Of a DNA stretch of 64,000 nt, positions 29,523-38,749 are shown piece by piece. A program made the position numbers and the translations under genes. The stretch is from G963664935 sp963664935. GTDB lineage: Bacteria > Pseudomonadota > Gammaproteobacteria > Methylococcales > G963664935. The stretch is from assembly GCA_963664935.2 (NCBI GenBank), contig CAXXSE010000002.1, positions 496,001 to 560,000 on the forward strand, given 5' to 3'. Within the stretch, counting starts at the first letter, position 1. Each line of letters starts with the position of its first letter. The notes beneath the pieces are model-generated. The model saw only the letters and a list, made by a program, of their open reading frames with translations. It was not told where the DNA came from and made no database searches.

Positions 29523-30263
29523 ATGCCGGACAATCGAAATATTTTTATAACGGGAAACAGTAGTGGTATCGGCTACGGTCTTACCGAGGAATACCTGGAA
29601 TGCGGATGGGATGTATACGGTATCAGCCGCCGGGGTTGTATTGGCTTACAAGGATTGCTGCACGATATCCGTTGTAATCTAACTGAATTCGCAGCTATTG
29701 CACCGGCATTACAATCCCTTCTTGATGGGGTAGAACGACTCGATCTGGTGGTTTTAAACGCAGGGGTTTTGGGTGAAATCCGCGAGATGAATCAAACCTC
29801 CATGAAAGAAATCAAGCAGGTTATGGATATCAACCTTTGGGCCAATAAGGTTGTCATGGACTGGTTGCATGCCAGCAAAATACAAATCCATCAAATTGTT
29901 TTCATGTCTTCTGGCGCCGCGATCAACGGCAACAAGGGTTGGAGCGGTTATGCACTTTCCAAGGCCGCACTTAATATGATGGCGAAACTGTATGTCCACG
30001 AGTTTCCCGACACTCATATTTCCGCTTTTGCGCCGGGACTTGTACATACGCGGATGTTGGACGACATCAATAACAACGTCGACACCACTGTTTTTCCCAC
30101 AATCCAGGGTTTAAAGGATGCGATTGGTTCCCCATCCATGCCTGAACCACGTATCGCCGGTGGATTACTCGCCAATGCCTTCGAAAGGCTATTGGATCAC
30201 CCCAGCGGAAGTTTTCTTGATATCCGTACGATGCAAAACGTAGGAAGACATTATCAGCTTTAG
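29523..30263 (+). CDS. Short-chain dehydrogenase/reductase
   Basis: 246 residues. Rossmann motif TGNSSGIG (residues 10-17), structural NAG (~79), catalytic Ser in FMSSGAA, and YALSKAA (YxxxK). Classical SDR of unknown substrate; the sequence RRG after the second strand suggests NADP. Convergent with a small gene 9 bp downstream. It ends in TAG. Confidence 0.9.
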   Translation: MPDNRNIFITGNSSGIGYGLTEEYLECGWDVYGISRRGCIGLQGLLHDIRCNLTEFAAIAPALQSLLDGVERLDLVVLNAGVLGEIREMNQTSMKEIKQVMDINLWANKVVMDWLHASKIQIHQIVFMSSGAAINGNKGWSGYALSKAALNMMAKLYVHEFPDTHISAFAPGLVHTRMLDDINNNVDTTVFPTIQGLKDAIGSPSMPEPRIAGGLLANAFERLLDHPSGSFLDIRTMQNVGRHYQL

Positions 30264-30272
30264 GTGAACCTA

Positions 30273-30569
30273 TTATGCAGCTTTAACCGAGCTGACAACG
30301 GACCATGAGAGAAAATGGTGCTCGCTCCCACTCATATTACCCTCATGCCCTTGGGCCGCATCAAGCGCTTTAGCGCAATTGGCATCGATCTTTTCCCAAA
30401 ACCACCGCTCGGTCGCGAATTTCTCGCCGATCGACAAATCGGAAAACTCAATCTCATCGCCCACGGCGTATTCGATATATTTCCGGAAAATTGTATTCAT
30501 TATTGACCTCATCAAATTCCAAATGTTTTCGTCAGCGAGTAGCTTGGGCTCGCTGTTTTCATGACCCAA
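30273..30569 (-). CDS. Small hypothetical protein
   Basis: Up to 98 residues; an internal ATG giving MRSIMNTIFRKYIEYAVGDE may be the true start. The core FSDLSIGEKFATERWFWEKI looks like a real, conserved fold (compact, Trp/Phe-rich), but I know no family. It ends in TAA directly followed by TAG, like the gene at 28576. Confidence 0.5.
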   Translation of the reverse strand: MGHENSEPKLLADENIWNLMRSIMNTIFRKYIEYAVGDEIEFSDLSIGEKFATERWFWEKIDANCAKALDAAQGHEGNMSGSEHHFLSWSVVSSVKAA

Positions 30570-30785
30570 TCAAAAACCATGTCCGCTTTCGAAAAGGTCT
30601 TATAGCCAATAACTTATAATCTAAATTTTGGAAAATGCGGGTTAAGATTCTAACGCTCAGCCGGAATTGAGAACGAAAGCTCAAAACAGAGTTACGGTTG
30701 AAGAAAAAACTTGGGGAATGATTCAGAAATATTGAATCGAAAAAGGTTTAAATAGAATCCAGTGGCCAAATGCCAGCGAAATTCG
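30570..30785. other. Non-coding stretch
   Basis: About 215 bp after the frameshifted mtdB copy and before the small gene; no gene or clear terminator seen. Confidence 0.35.
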
Positions 30786-31690
30786 TCACACGATTTCTCG
30801 CGCCGATTCGAAAGCATCCCGAAAATCAAAATAGACCGGATCTCCAGTATCATGCAACCGTTGAAGAAGGTACTTTTGAAGTTTATATTTTATATTGCCG
30901 ATCGCAAGGGCGCCTATCCCAACCGCACCTGGAGCTTCGGTTGCATGAATTAATGCTTCGCCAACATGGGAACGCTTGATCCCCTCGATACCCAACGGCG
31001 GGACGGCATTGACGTCACCGGCAACTTTCAGTCGTTTGGCATCGCCTAACACCGAGGCATTCAAAACTTCGACTCCCGCTTTAGCGGTGCAAAAAACGAT
31101 GTCCGCGTTAGCCACTAATCGAGCTTTGTCGGCGTCCGAGCTGGCATAGGTAGCATGCATCGTTGCGCCACACAATTCATTGTATTTATTGGCACATTCA
31201 AGCGCTGTATCAATACTGAGATGATCGACAAGCGTGGTATCCACACCATGCAACGCCGCAATAACGCCTGTAGCTATACCAACCGGTCCGGTCCCTCCGA
31301 ACACCACGGCTCGGCACCCCTCCAATACACTATCATGCTTCTCTTTAAGTTGCTTTTCAACAATGGCAACCAGCGCCGCCGCCGTCGTAAATGCGCCACT
31401 TGGATCCGCCAACACGGAAACGATAAAAGGGGCACCATGGCGTTCCGTGTTTCGTCCAACATCCGCATCGCCAACTCCATATCCCGCCCACCGACAAAAA
31501 TTCCGGTCCGTTCGACACCGGAAGGGCTTCGGGAGAATATTGCATCCTGTACCAATCCGTTAACCTCTTCCAGTTTGACCCCTGAATATGGAATGACGAC
31601 GTCGAAACCCGCGTCTACAGCCATGTTGATATCGAATGGGCTGGCATGGTGTATAGGGTCGAACATATGTAGTATGGTGCGGACTGCCAT
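30786..31690 (-). pseudogene. mtdB: Second methylene-H4MPT dehydrogenase copy, frameshifted
   Basis: A tandem paralogue of the next gene upstream on the strand. It starts MAVRTILHMFDPIHHASPFD and continues through FSRSPSGVERTGIFVGGRDM to RNAMVP, then the frame is lost; in the adjacent frame IVSVLADPSGAFTTAAALVA continues to the end (ESAREIV, TGA). The break lies at CCCC around 31425-31430: one more C would restore VPPFIVSVLADPSG. So either a real -1 deletion in a C-run or a base-calling error. The GTGPVG nucleotide-binding loop is conserved in the second part. Confidence 0.88.
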
Positions 31691-31760
31691 GGAATTTCCT
31701 ATTTATCGCTGAATTGAGGGGCTATGTCTTAGATGATGACCATACAACAGCTAAAAACCA

Positions 31761-32666
31761 CTACGGATTTTTCACGTAATTCCTGGCTGTATCAAATACA
31801 TCTTCAAAATCCAAATAAACCGGTTGTTCGGATAAAAGCATCACTTCCAACAATCGGCGTTGGGTCTGGTATTTTACGTTTCCGATTGCCAATGCTCCGA
31901 CACCGACCGCACCGCTTTTTGACCCCTCAATCGGATTACCGTCATGATCCGGAGCCAAACCCGCGATTCCCGAAGGAGGAACCGCATTGACATCGGCCGC
32001 AACTTTAAGCTGAGGCGCCGATGCGACGAGTTCCGCACTCAGCATTTCGATTCCAGCGGCGGCGGTTGAAAAAACAATGTCCGTATTCTTCATCAATTCC
32101 CCTTTATTCGCATCGGCTTCACCTTTTATATCGGTTTGGCCCGAACCGTATTCGGTATTCATCAATGCGGCAATCCGCTCGGCTTTCTCCTTTTGCCGCC
32201 CGATAATATAGACATTGGCCCCGGCTTTTGCCGACAAAAGAGCAGCCGCGGAACCCACCGGGCCGGTACCACCCAAGGCAAGAATCGTTTTTCCCTCCAA
32301 GGACGTGCCATGAACCTTCTCAAGCTGACGTTCTACAGCGGAGACCATACCCGCCGCGGTAGTGAACGCGCCACTGGGGTCGGCAAAAACAGACACCGCA
32401 AACGGCGGAAGCATCGCTTTTTTAGCGATACCCATCATATCCATCGCCATTTTCATATCACGCCCGCCGAGAAAGATTCCGGTGCGCTTCACACCATTGG
32501 GACCTCGGGAAAAGATAGCGTCTTGGACGAGACCTTCGATCTCATCCACTTCTACATTAAGATAGGGAATCGCTGAAATCCAGCCTGCATCTAACGCCAT
32601 GTTCACATCGAATGGACTGAGATTTTTTGCAGGTGTGAACATATGTAAAATATAGGGTTTACCCAT
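31761..32666 (-). CDS. mtdB: Methylene-tetrahydromethanopterin dehydrogenase
   Basis: 301 residues. It oxidises methylene-H4MPT to methenyl-H4MPT with NAD(P) in the formaldehyde oxidation pathway of methylotrophs, in the cytoplasm. The start MGKPYILHMFTPAKNLSPFD and VNMALDAG are typical; LALGGTGPVGSAAALLSAKA is the dinucleotide loop, followed by IIGRQKEKAER. It follows rsfS on the same strand with a 108 bp gap and precedes the frameshifted paralogue. It is the best metabolic marker in the window. It ends in TAG. Confidence 0.95.
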   Translation of the reverse strand: MGKPYILHMFTPAKNLSPFDVNMALDAGWISAIPYLNVEVDEIEGLVQDAIFSRGPNGVKRTGIFLGGRDMKMAMDMMGIAKKAMLPPFAVSVFADPSGAFTTAAGMVSAVERQLEKVHGTSLEGKTILALGGTGPVGSAAALLSAKAGANVYIIGRQKEKAERIAALMNTEYGSGQTDIKGEADANKGELMKNTDIVFSTAAAGIEMLSAELVASAPQLKVAADVNAVPPSGIAGLAPDHDGNPIEGSKSGAVGVGALAIGNVKYQTQRRLLEVMLLSEQPVYLDFEDVFDTARNYVKNP

Positions 32667-32774
32667 GAATGAATCCTTATTGTGTAATTTGAAAAGAATT
32701 GGTTTTAACCGGTTAACTTGTTATCCAACCCATTTTACATGTAATTTCGTCGCAATTCCAAAAACGGGGAGTCC

Positions 32775-33125
32775 CTATACGTAGGATGCACTCGCAACCG
32801 CAAAGTCGACTTCCCAAAGCTTTTCCAACTGGTAAAAATCCCGCGTTTGGCCCAACATTACGTGTACAATCACATCGCCTAAATCAACTACAATCCACTC
32901 TCCGGTATTTTCTCCTTCGATACCTATCGGCTTAAGTCCATTCTTTTTGACTTCCTCCTCCACATGCCCGGAAAGCGATTTCAGGTGACGCGACGAAGTT
33001 CCCGTGACAACCACCATATAATCACAAATATTGGTTTTACCACGAACGTCGATAACATTAATATCTTCTCCTTTGATATCATCCAACTGTTCCAAAACGA
33101 GTGTTAACAATTTATCGGTAATCAT
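32775..33125 (-). CDS. rsfS: Ribosomal silencing factor RsfS
   Basis: 116 residues, Iojap/RsfS family, binding ribosomal protein L14 and blocking subunit joining in starvation. DIKGEDINVIDVRGKTNICD and YMVVVTGTSSRH then GEWIVVDLGDVIVHVMLGQT are signature sequences. It follows nadD; the ATG sits 18 bp after the nadD TAA, and would overlap nadD by ATGA if that TAA were read through. It ends in TAG. Confidence 0.96.
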   Translation of the reverse strand: MITDKLLTLVLEQLDDIKGEDINVIDVRGKTNICDYMVVVTGTSSRHLKSLSGHVEEEVKKNGLKPIGIEGENTGEWIVVDLGDVIVHVMLGQTRDFYQLEKLWEVDFAVASASYV

Positions 33126-33142
33126 TCTTTAATTTTGTTGAA

Positions 33143-33769
33143 TTATTGATAGAGTTTTAGTTCCTGGATCATCGCCCAAACATTTTCGGGTAACAAGAAA
33201 CGCGGACTGTATCCTTGCTTGATCGAATTGCGAATCTCTGTTGCCGAGATATCTAACTGGGTGACTTGCTGAAAAAATATTGATCCATTCCGTCTTGTTC
33301 TTAGTGTTGCGGCAGTCAAAGTTTGACGCTGGTCCACTACACGCTCCAATTGTTCAGGAAACATTTTCCGCGTTCCTGGACGACACATGACGACAAGATG
33401 TGAAAGATCAAACAAACTTTGCCAACGATTCCATTGGGGCAAACCCAGAAAAGCATCCATGCCTAGTATTAAACACAATATTTTATCTTCATATTGCTTT
33501 CGAAGCGATGCCAAAGTATCAACCGTATAGGAATAGCCCTCCCGTTCTATTTCCAGCCTTTCCACATGAAAACCGGGTTGCGTGCGAACCGCCAACTCAA
33601 GCATCCTCGCTCTAGATTCAGGACAAATTACAGGGGCTTTTCTATGGGGCGGCTGAGCACAAGGAACAAAAAGAATTTTTTCCAGCTGAAGGACTTCCTT
33701 AATTTCCAGCGCAGTTCGTAAATGCCCGACGTGTACCGGATCAAACGTGCCGCCGTACACACCTATCAT
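33143..33769 (-). CDS. nadD: Nicotinate-nucleotide adenylyltransferase
   Basis: 208 residues, family length. It adenylates nicotinate mononucleotide to deamido-NAD. GGTFDPVHVGHLR (the nucleotidyl transferase GxxxPxHxGH) is at residues 5-17, and ISATEIRNSIKQG (SxTxxR motif) near 175. Middle gene of the usual proA-nadD-rsfS order. It stops at TAA (33143-33145). If read through, six more residues (FNKIKE, after Q) lead to a TGA that overlaps the rsfS ATG as ATGA, the same coupling seen in other operons here. Confidence 0.96.
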   Translation of the reverse strand: MIGVYGGTFDPVHVGHLRTALEIKEVLQLEKILFVPCAQPPHRKAPVICPESRARMLELAVRTQPGFHVERLEIEREGYSYTVDTLASLRKQYEDKILCLILGMDAFLGLPQWNRWQSLFDLSHLVVMCRPGTRKMFPEQLERVVDQRQTLTAATLRTRRNGSIFFQQVTQLDISATEIRNSIKQGYSPRFLLPENVWAMIQELKLYQ

Positions 33770-33895
33770 TGCTTATAATCATCCGGTTAACGGTTGATGA
33801 AAGATGGGACATAGGAGACTAACGAGCGCCAATCTGAACCCTAAACCGGGAATGGATAGCATTGCTTTAAAATCGATTTTCCGGCGACTCCTCAA

Positions 33896-35158
33896 TCAAC
33901 TTCTAATATGTCCATCGCCAAGGACGATAAATTTTTGCGTGGTGAGTCCTTCCAGACCCACTGGCCCTCTCACATGTAACTTATCGGTACTGATCCCGAT
34001 CTCGGCTCCCAACCCGTATTCAAATCCATCGGCGAAACGGGTCGACACATTGACCATAACCGAGCTAGAATCCACTTCCCGAAGAAACCGGCGTGCTTGC
34101 GTATAGTTATCGGTAATAATGGATTCGGTATGGGCGGAACCATACTTTGCAATATGATCCAAAGCGGCATCCAAACCGGATACAACACGGATGGATAAAA
34201 TCGGAGCCAAATATTCAGTATACCAATCCTGTTCGGATGCGGGCAGACACCCGGAAATTTTTTCTCGGGTTTGTTGACAACCGCGCAATTCGACGCCGGC
34301 CTGTTGGTATTGGGCCGCCAGTCCCGGCAATATCCTATCGGCGACCGATTCGGCTATTAATAAAGTCTCCAGGGTATTACAGGTGCCATAACGCTGAGTT
34401 TTTGCGTTGTAGGCAACTTTAATCGCCTTTTCCGGATCGGCATCGACATCGATATAAATGTGGCAAACCCCATCCAAATGCTTAATCACCGGAATCGTCG
34501 CCTCCCGCGAAATACGTTCGATCAAACCTTTTCCACCTCGGGGTACAATCACATCAACGAACTTATTCGAAGTAATCAGTTCCCCCACCGCGGCACGGTC
34601 CGTAGTACCCACGACTTGAACACATTCGACCGGTAAGCCCGCTTGTTCGAGTCCAAAACTTATACAAGACGCAACCGCCTGATTGGAATAGAAAGCCTCC
34701 GACCCTCCACGCAATATACAAGCGTTTCCCGCCTTCAAACATAATCCCGCGGCATCGGCGGTAACATTGGGCCTGGATTCATAAATGATACCGATAACAC
34801 CCAGGGGAACCCGCATTCGTCCGACCTGAATCCCCGATGGCCTATAGCTTAAATCGGTAATCGCTCCCACCGGATCGGGCAATGCCGCAATTTGTCTTAA
34901 ACCATCGGCCATACCGGCGATTCTTTTCTCATTGAGTTCGAGGCGATCAAGCAGTGCGGCATCCAAACCATTGCGTTGACCAGCCTCCAAGTCTTTCTGA
35001 TTTTCGCGGCTAAGAATTTCCCGGCGATCTTCAATCGCCCGCGCGGTTTCGATGAGCATACGATTCTTGACATACGTTTCCGCGCACCCAACCACCCTTG
35101 ACGCTTTTCGGGCTTTCTCGCCGAGGCCTTGCATGTATGTTTTGGTATCTTCGTGCAT
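33896..35158 (-). CDS. proA: Gamma-glutamyl phosphate reductase
   Basis: 420 residues, aldehyde dehydrogenase superfamily, second step of proline synthesis. RVPLGVIGIIYESRPNVTAD and LKAGNACILRGGSEA then the catalytic-Cys region QRYGTCNTLETLL are present; the C-terminal LHVRGPVGLEGLTTQKFIVL is characteristic. It leads the cluster with nadD and rsfS, separated from nadD by about 125 bp. It ends in TGA. Confidence 0.97.
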   Translation of the reverse strand: MHEDTKTYMQGLGEKARKASRVVGCAETYVKNRMLIETARAIEDRREILSRENQKDLEAGQRNGLDAALLDRLELNEKRIAGMADGLRQIAALPDPVGAITDLSYRPSGIQVGRMRVPLGVIGIIYESRPNVTADAAGLCLKAGNACILRGGSEAFYSNQAVASCISFGLEQAGLPVECVQVVGTTDRAAVGELITSNKFVDVIVPRGGKGLIERISREATIPVIKHLDGVCHIYIDVDADPEKAIKVAYNAKTQRYGTCNTLETLLIAESVADRILPGLAAQYQQAGVELRGCQQTREKISGCLPASEQDWYTEYLAPILSIRVVSGLDAALDHIAKYGSAHTESIITDNYTQARRFLREVDSSSVMVNVSTRFADGFEYGLGAEIGISTDKLHVRGPVGLEGLTTQKFIVLGDGHIRS

Positions 35159-35719
35159 TGGTATATTCGTTCTATAAAACTAAAGCATTGGAGCCCGAAA
35201 AAACAGAATAACTTATTGATAAACAGGAAGAGTATTATCTGAAAGCATATACTATGAGTTGACTTGATTTACAATCTAATCCCGATGGACCGATCATGAA
35301 TCGTGCCACAAAATCCACTTCGTTACCAGCCAAATGCACAAAAGATTAGCGTCTTCGTGGGTGGCCATCAAGCATGAGACAGCAAAAAACTTTTTGATGG
35401 ATCCGGTTAACAGGGCAACCGTCCCAAATTGATGTCTCCAAAATCGCTAGGGTTTAGCGCTATTGTCCGATTCCTAATATGGTTTGGTGATTCCTTGCTT
35501 TTCTCTAAGGGTAATTGAATATTAGTTTATTACAAGACCTGACCCGGGTTTTCTTTTTCGTTTTGTGGTGAGTAATTCACACTGAAACCTCCTTAGTGTA
35601 AAAAGTCGGATTTCAAAGCATTCACCAAGTCGAATATAATAACTTTCGATAAGAAGTCAATCCATTTCCCCGTTGGTATATCTGGTCATTTAATCTTCGC
35701 GAAATACCTAAATAGCATT
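35159..35719. promoter_or_regulatory. Divergent intergenic region proA / antiporter
   Basis: About 560 bp, AT-rich, holding the promoters of proA and the antiporter, which diverge. It contains an isolated CAAGACCTGACCCGGG (35536-35551), the complement of the GGTCAGGTCTTG motif beside the poly-G tract at 40428, likely a REP/RAYT remnant. No gene seen. Confidence 0.45.
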
Positions 35720-38221
35720 ATGCATTCGATCTGGACCTCAGTATTCGGCCTCATGGGCCTACTAGCGCTCGCTGTTTTGTTGGTGCCCGTCGCTAGACGA
35801 CTGCATTCTCCCTACACCGTATTGTTGGCCGCGGTCGGATGTTTATTAGGTTTCTTGGAAATTTCGATTGGGGACACGCCAATATTCGGCCCTATTAGCG
35901 ATTTTCTGGGCGCTTTAAAAGAATTTGAAATCACATCGGATTCGGTATTTTTCATTTTCCTTCCCGCACTGGTTTTCGAGGCTGCACTCAGCATCGATGT
36001 TCGGCGATTGATGGTTGATTTGGCGCCCATTATGTTTCTCGCCGTGATCGGGTTGTTGATCTCAACAGTAGTTGTCGCCTATCCACTCTCAGTAGCGTCG
36101 GGTATGTCCATTGTTGTCTGCCTGCTTTTAGGCGCCATCGTTTCCGCCACCGATCCAGTTGCCGTGGTCGCGATATTCAAAGAGGTAGGCGCACCAAAAC
36201 GTTTGGCGATGTTAGTCGAAGGTGAAAGTTTGTTTAACGACGCGACCGCGATTGTTGCTTTTAGCATATTGGTCTCTATGTTAACCGGCCCCTCGTAAAC
36301 GAACCTCTGGGCCGGGTTTGATGCGTTTATTAAGATATTTTTTGGTGGCGTCATCATCGGTTTTTTAGTTGGCCGCTTTGTCTGCTGGATTATTAGCCTG
36401 TTAAAGGACTTACCGCTCGTTGCAATCACGCTAACGCTTAGCATGGCTTATTTAACGTTTATTTTAGCGGAGCATTATTCCCATGTTTCCGGTGTGATGG
36501 CGGTGGTGACCGCGGCGTTAGTTATGGGATCGAGAGGCAGGACGGTAATGTCTCCTGAGACCTGGCACAGTCTACATTACACTTGGGAGCAAATCGGTTT
36601 TTGGGTCAATTCGATCATCTTTATTTTGGTCGGCATGGCTGTTCCGTCCCTCATGACAGGTTTTAGAAACGATGAATGGATTTTATTAGGTATCCTAATT
36701 GTTGCCGCCTTTACCGCCAGGGGATTTATCATTTTCGTACTCATTCCTCTCTTGAGTCATTTTGGGCTCAGCCAAAAAGTTAATATGGCCTATAAAGCGG
36801 TTATGTTTTGGGGTGGTTTGCGTGGCGCTGTTTCGTTGGCGTTAGCCCTCGCCGTGATTGAAAATCCGGATTTCGAGGATGAGGTTCGTAACTTTATCGG
36901 TATTTTAGTCACCGGTTTCGTGTTATTTACATTATTCGTAAACGCAACAACGATCCGACTGGTGATTAATTTATTCGGACTGGGGAAACTGTCAATCGCG
37001 GAGATTGCGGTACGAGACCGCGCCACGACTCTTTCTTTAACTAAAGTTGGGAGCAGCCTGAGCCAAATAGCCCACGAATTGGAGGTGGATCCGTCGTTCA
37101 ACAATAATATTTCCAGCCGGTACATCGACCGAAGTAATCGGGTTCGAGAAAAGTTGAATAGCATGACCGAAATTACGCCATCGGAATGGTTGGTCATAGG
37201 ATTAACAACTTTAACGGCTCAAGAGCGAAATGCGTATACCGACCAATATGGAGAAGGCTGCCTTTCTTCTTTAACGTTTAGGTTACTGACCACGCAAGTG
37301 GACGATCTGGCTGATGCACTGAAACATTACGGAGTTGAAGGATACACGGAAGAAATAGCTAAATCTTTAGGATTTGATTGGCGGTTTCGATTGGCTATCG
37401 GTTTGCATCGATATTTCGGGTTGACGAGGCCTCTTGCTCACCGTATTACCGAGCGATTTGACCTGCTACTCGGGACCAAAGTCGCCTTGCAGCGTGTGCT
37501 TGACAAAGGTTTGCCCGATGCGATGTCGATGGTGGGCGACAAGGTAGGGAATGATTTAAAAAAGATTGCCGATTTTCGCCATTTTGAAACGACATCGGCA
37601 TTGGATGCACTTAAACTACAGTATCCGGAGTACGCACGTCTGCTGGAACAGCGATATCTGGAACACAGCGCTATCCGCTTGGAAGAATCGGAATATCAAA
37701 CCATGCTATCGAATGCGGTGATCAACAATGATGTATTTAGCGATTTGCAACAGGGTGTAAAAAAAAGACTTCGGGAAGCTGATTGTATGCCGAAGCTGGA
37801 ACTCGGTTTAGAGCCGCGCAAATTGTTAGCGCGGGTGGCTCTATTTGAGAGCTTGCCCCAAGAGGCATTAAATCAGCTTGCCGAATTGTTTAAACCGAAA
37901 CTAGCATTTCCTGGTGAAAAAGTGATTCAAAAAGGCACCCACGGCGACGCGATGTATTTTATATCCTGTGGTGTATTGACGGTACATCTATCCGATAAAT
38001 GCTTTATGCTTGGGAGTGGCGATTTTTTCGGCGAAATTGCATTAATCGCACCGCGGCCACGAATTGCGGATGTAGTAGCAAAAGGTTTCTGTGAACTCCT
38101 GGCGTTGAATCGGAAAGATTTTAAAATTTTCTTAAAAGCCCATCCGCACTTAAAACCAACCATTGAAAAAATCGCCCAAGAGCGGCTTGAACTTGATAAC
38201 CGCGCCACACCGGATTCTTAA
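35720..38221 (+). CDS. CPA1 Na+/H+ antiporter with cyclic-nucleotide-binding domain, one in-frame TAA
   Basis: 833 codons if one TAA is read. The N-terminal half (~1-420) is a multi-spanning CPA1 (NhaP-type) exchanger with the ATDPVAVVAIFKEVGAP, EGESLFNDATAIVAF and GGLRGAVSLALALAV motifs. A long cytoplasmic linker follows, then a cNMP-binding domain (~690-820) with LFKPKLAFPGEKVIQKG and GSGDFFGEIALIAPRPR. TAA is codon 193 (36296-36298), in the loop LTGPS-TAA-TNLWAGFD, right after the ion-binding helix. If UAA stops, only a quarter of the exchanger is made. Both sides stay in frame for 2.5 kb with no other defect. The terminal TAA is followed two codons later by TAG. Confidence 0.9.
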
Positions 38222-38305
38222 ACATTTTAGCCCACCTCTATTTTTGTGGGTTGATCTCGATCAAAATGTATAGAGACATAGAGACACCAAAATCGAAAAA
38301 CCACC

Positions 38306-38722
38306 ATGAACAAAATCACTAAAGAACCTATATTGCTTATTTACGATAAACAATGCCCCCTCTGCGATGCCTATTGCCGTTGGACGCGAATTCGGGATTC
38401 CATTGGCGAAATTAAAATGATCGATGCACGCCACGATAGCGAAGTAATGGCGCAAATCACCGAGGAAGGCTTGGATATCGATCAAGGCATGGTTTTGAAA
38501 ATGGATGGCGTTTTATATTACGGTACCGACGCCATTCACACGCTGGCGCTTATTAGCAGTCGATCCAATTTTTTCAATCGCGTCACCTACCATATCTTCA
38601 AATCCAAACGCCTGTCGCGTATCTTGTATCCGGTGTTTCGTTTCGGTCGAAAAATATTGTTGCGGATTCTCGGCTTAACGAAAATCAACAACCTTCAGCT
38701 TGAAAATAACGAATTCTTTTGA
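38306..38722 (+). CDS. DCC-family thiol-disulfide protein (DUF393)
   Basis: 138 residues. The name motif is YDKQCPLCDAYCRW, with a CxxC redox pair, near residue 14-27. The family has a thioredoxin-like fold; its substrates are mostly unknown. The C-terminal half is basic with a hydrophobic stretch. It is 84 bp after the antiporter and 27 bp before the next gene, likely one operon with that gene. It ends in TGA. Confidence 0.85.
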   Translation: MNKITKEPILLIYDKQCPLCDAYCRWTRIRDSIGEIKMIDARHDSEVMAQITEEGLDIDQGMVLKMDGVLYYGTDAIHTLALISSRSNFFNRVTYHIFKSKRLSRILYPVFRFGRKILLRILGLTKINNLQLENNEFF

Positions 38723-38749
38723 GGAATCATCTGGAAAGCAAAAATAACC

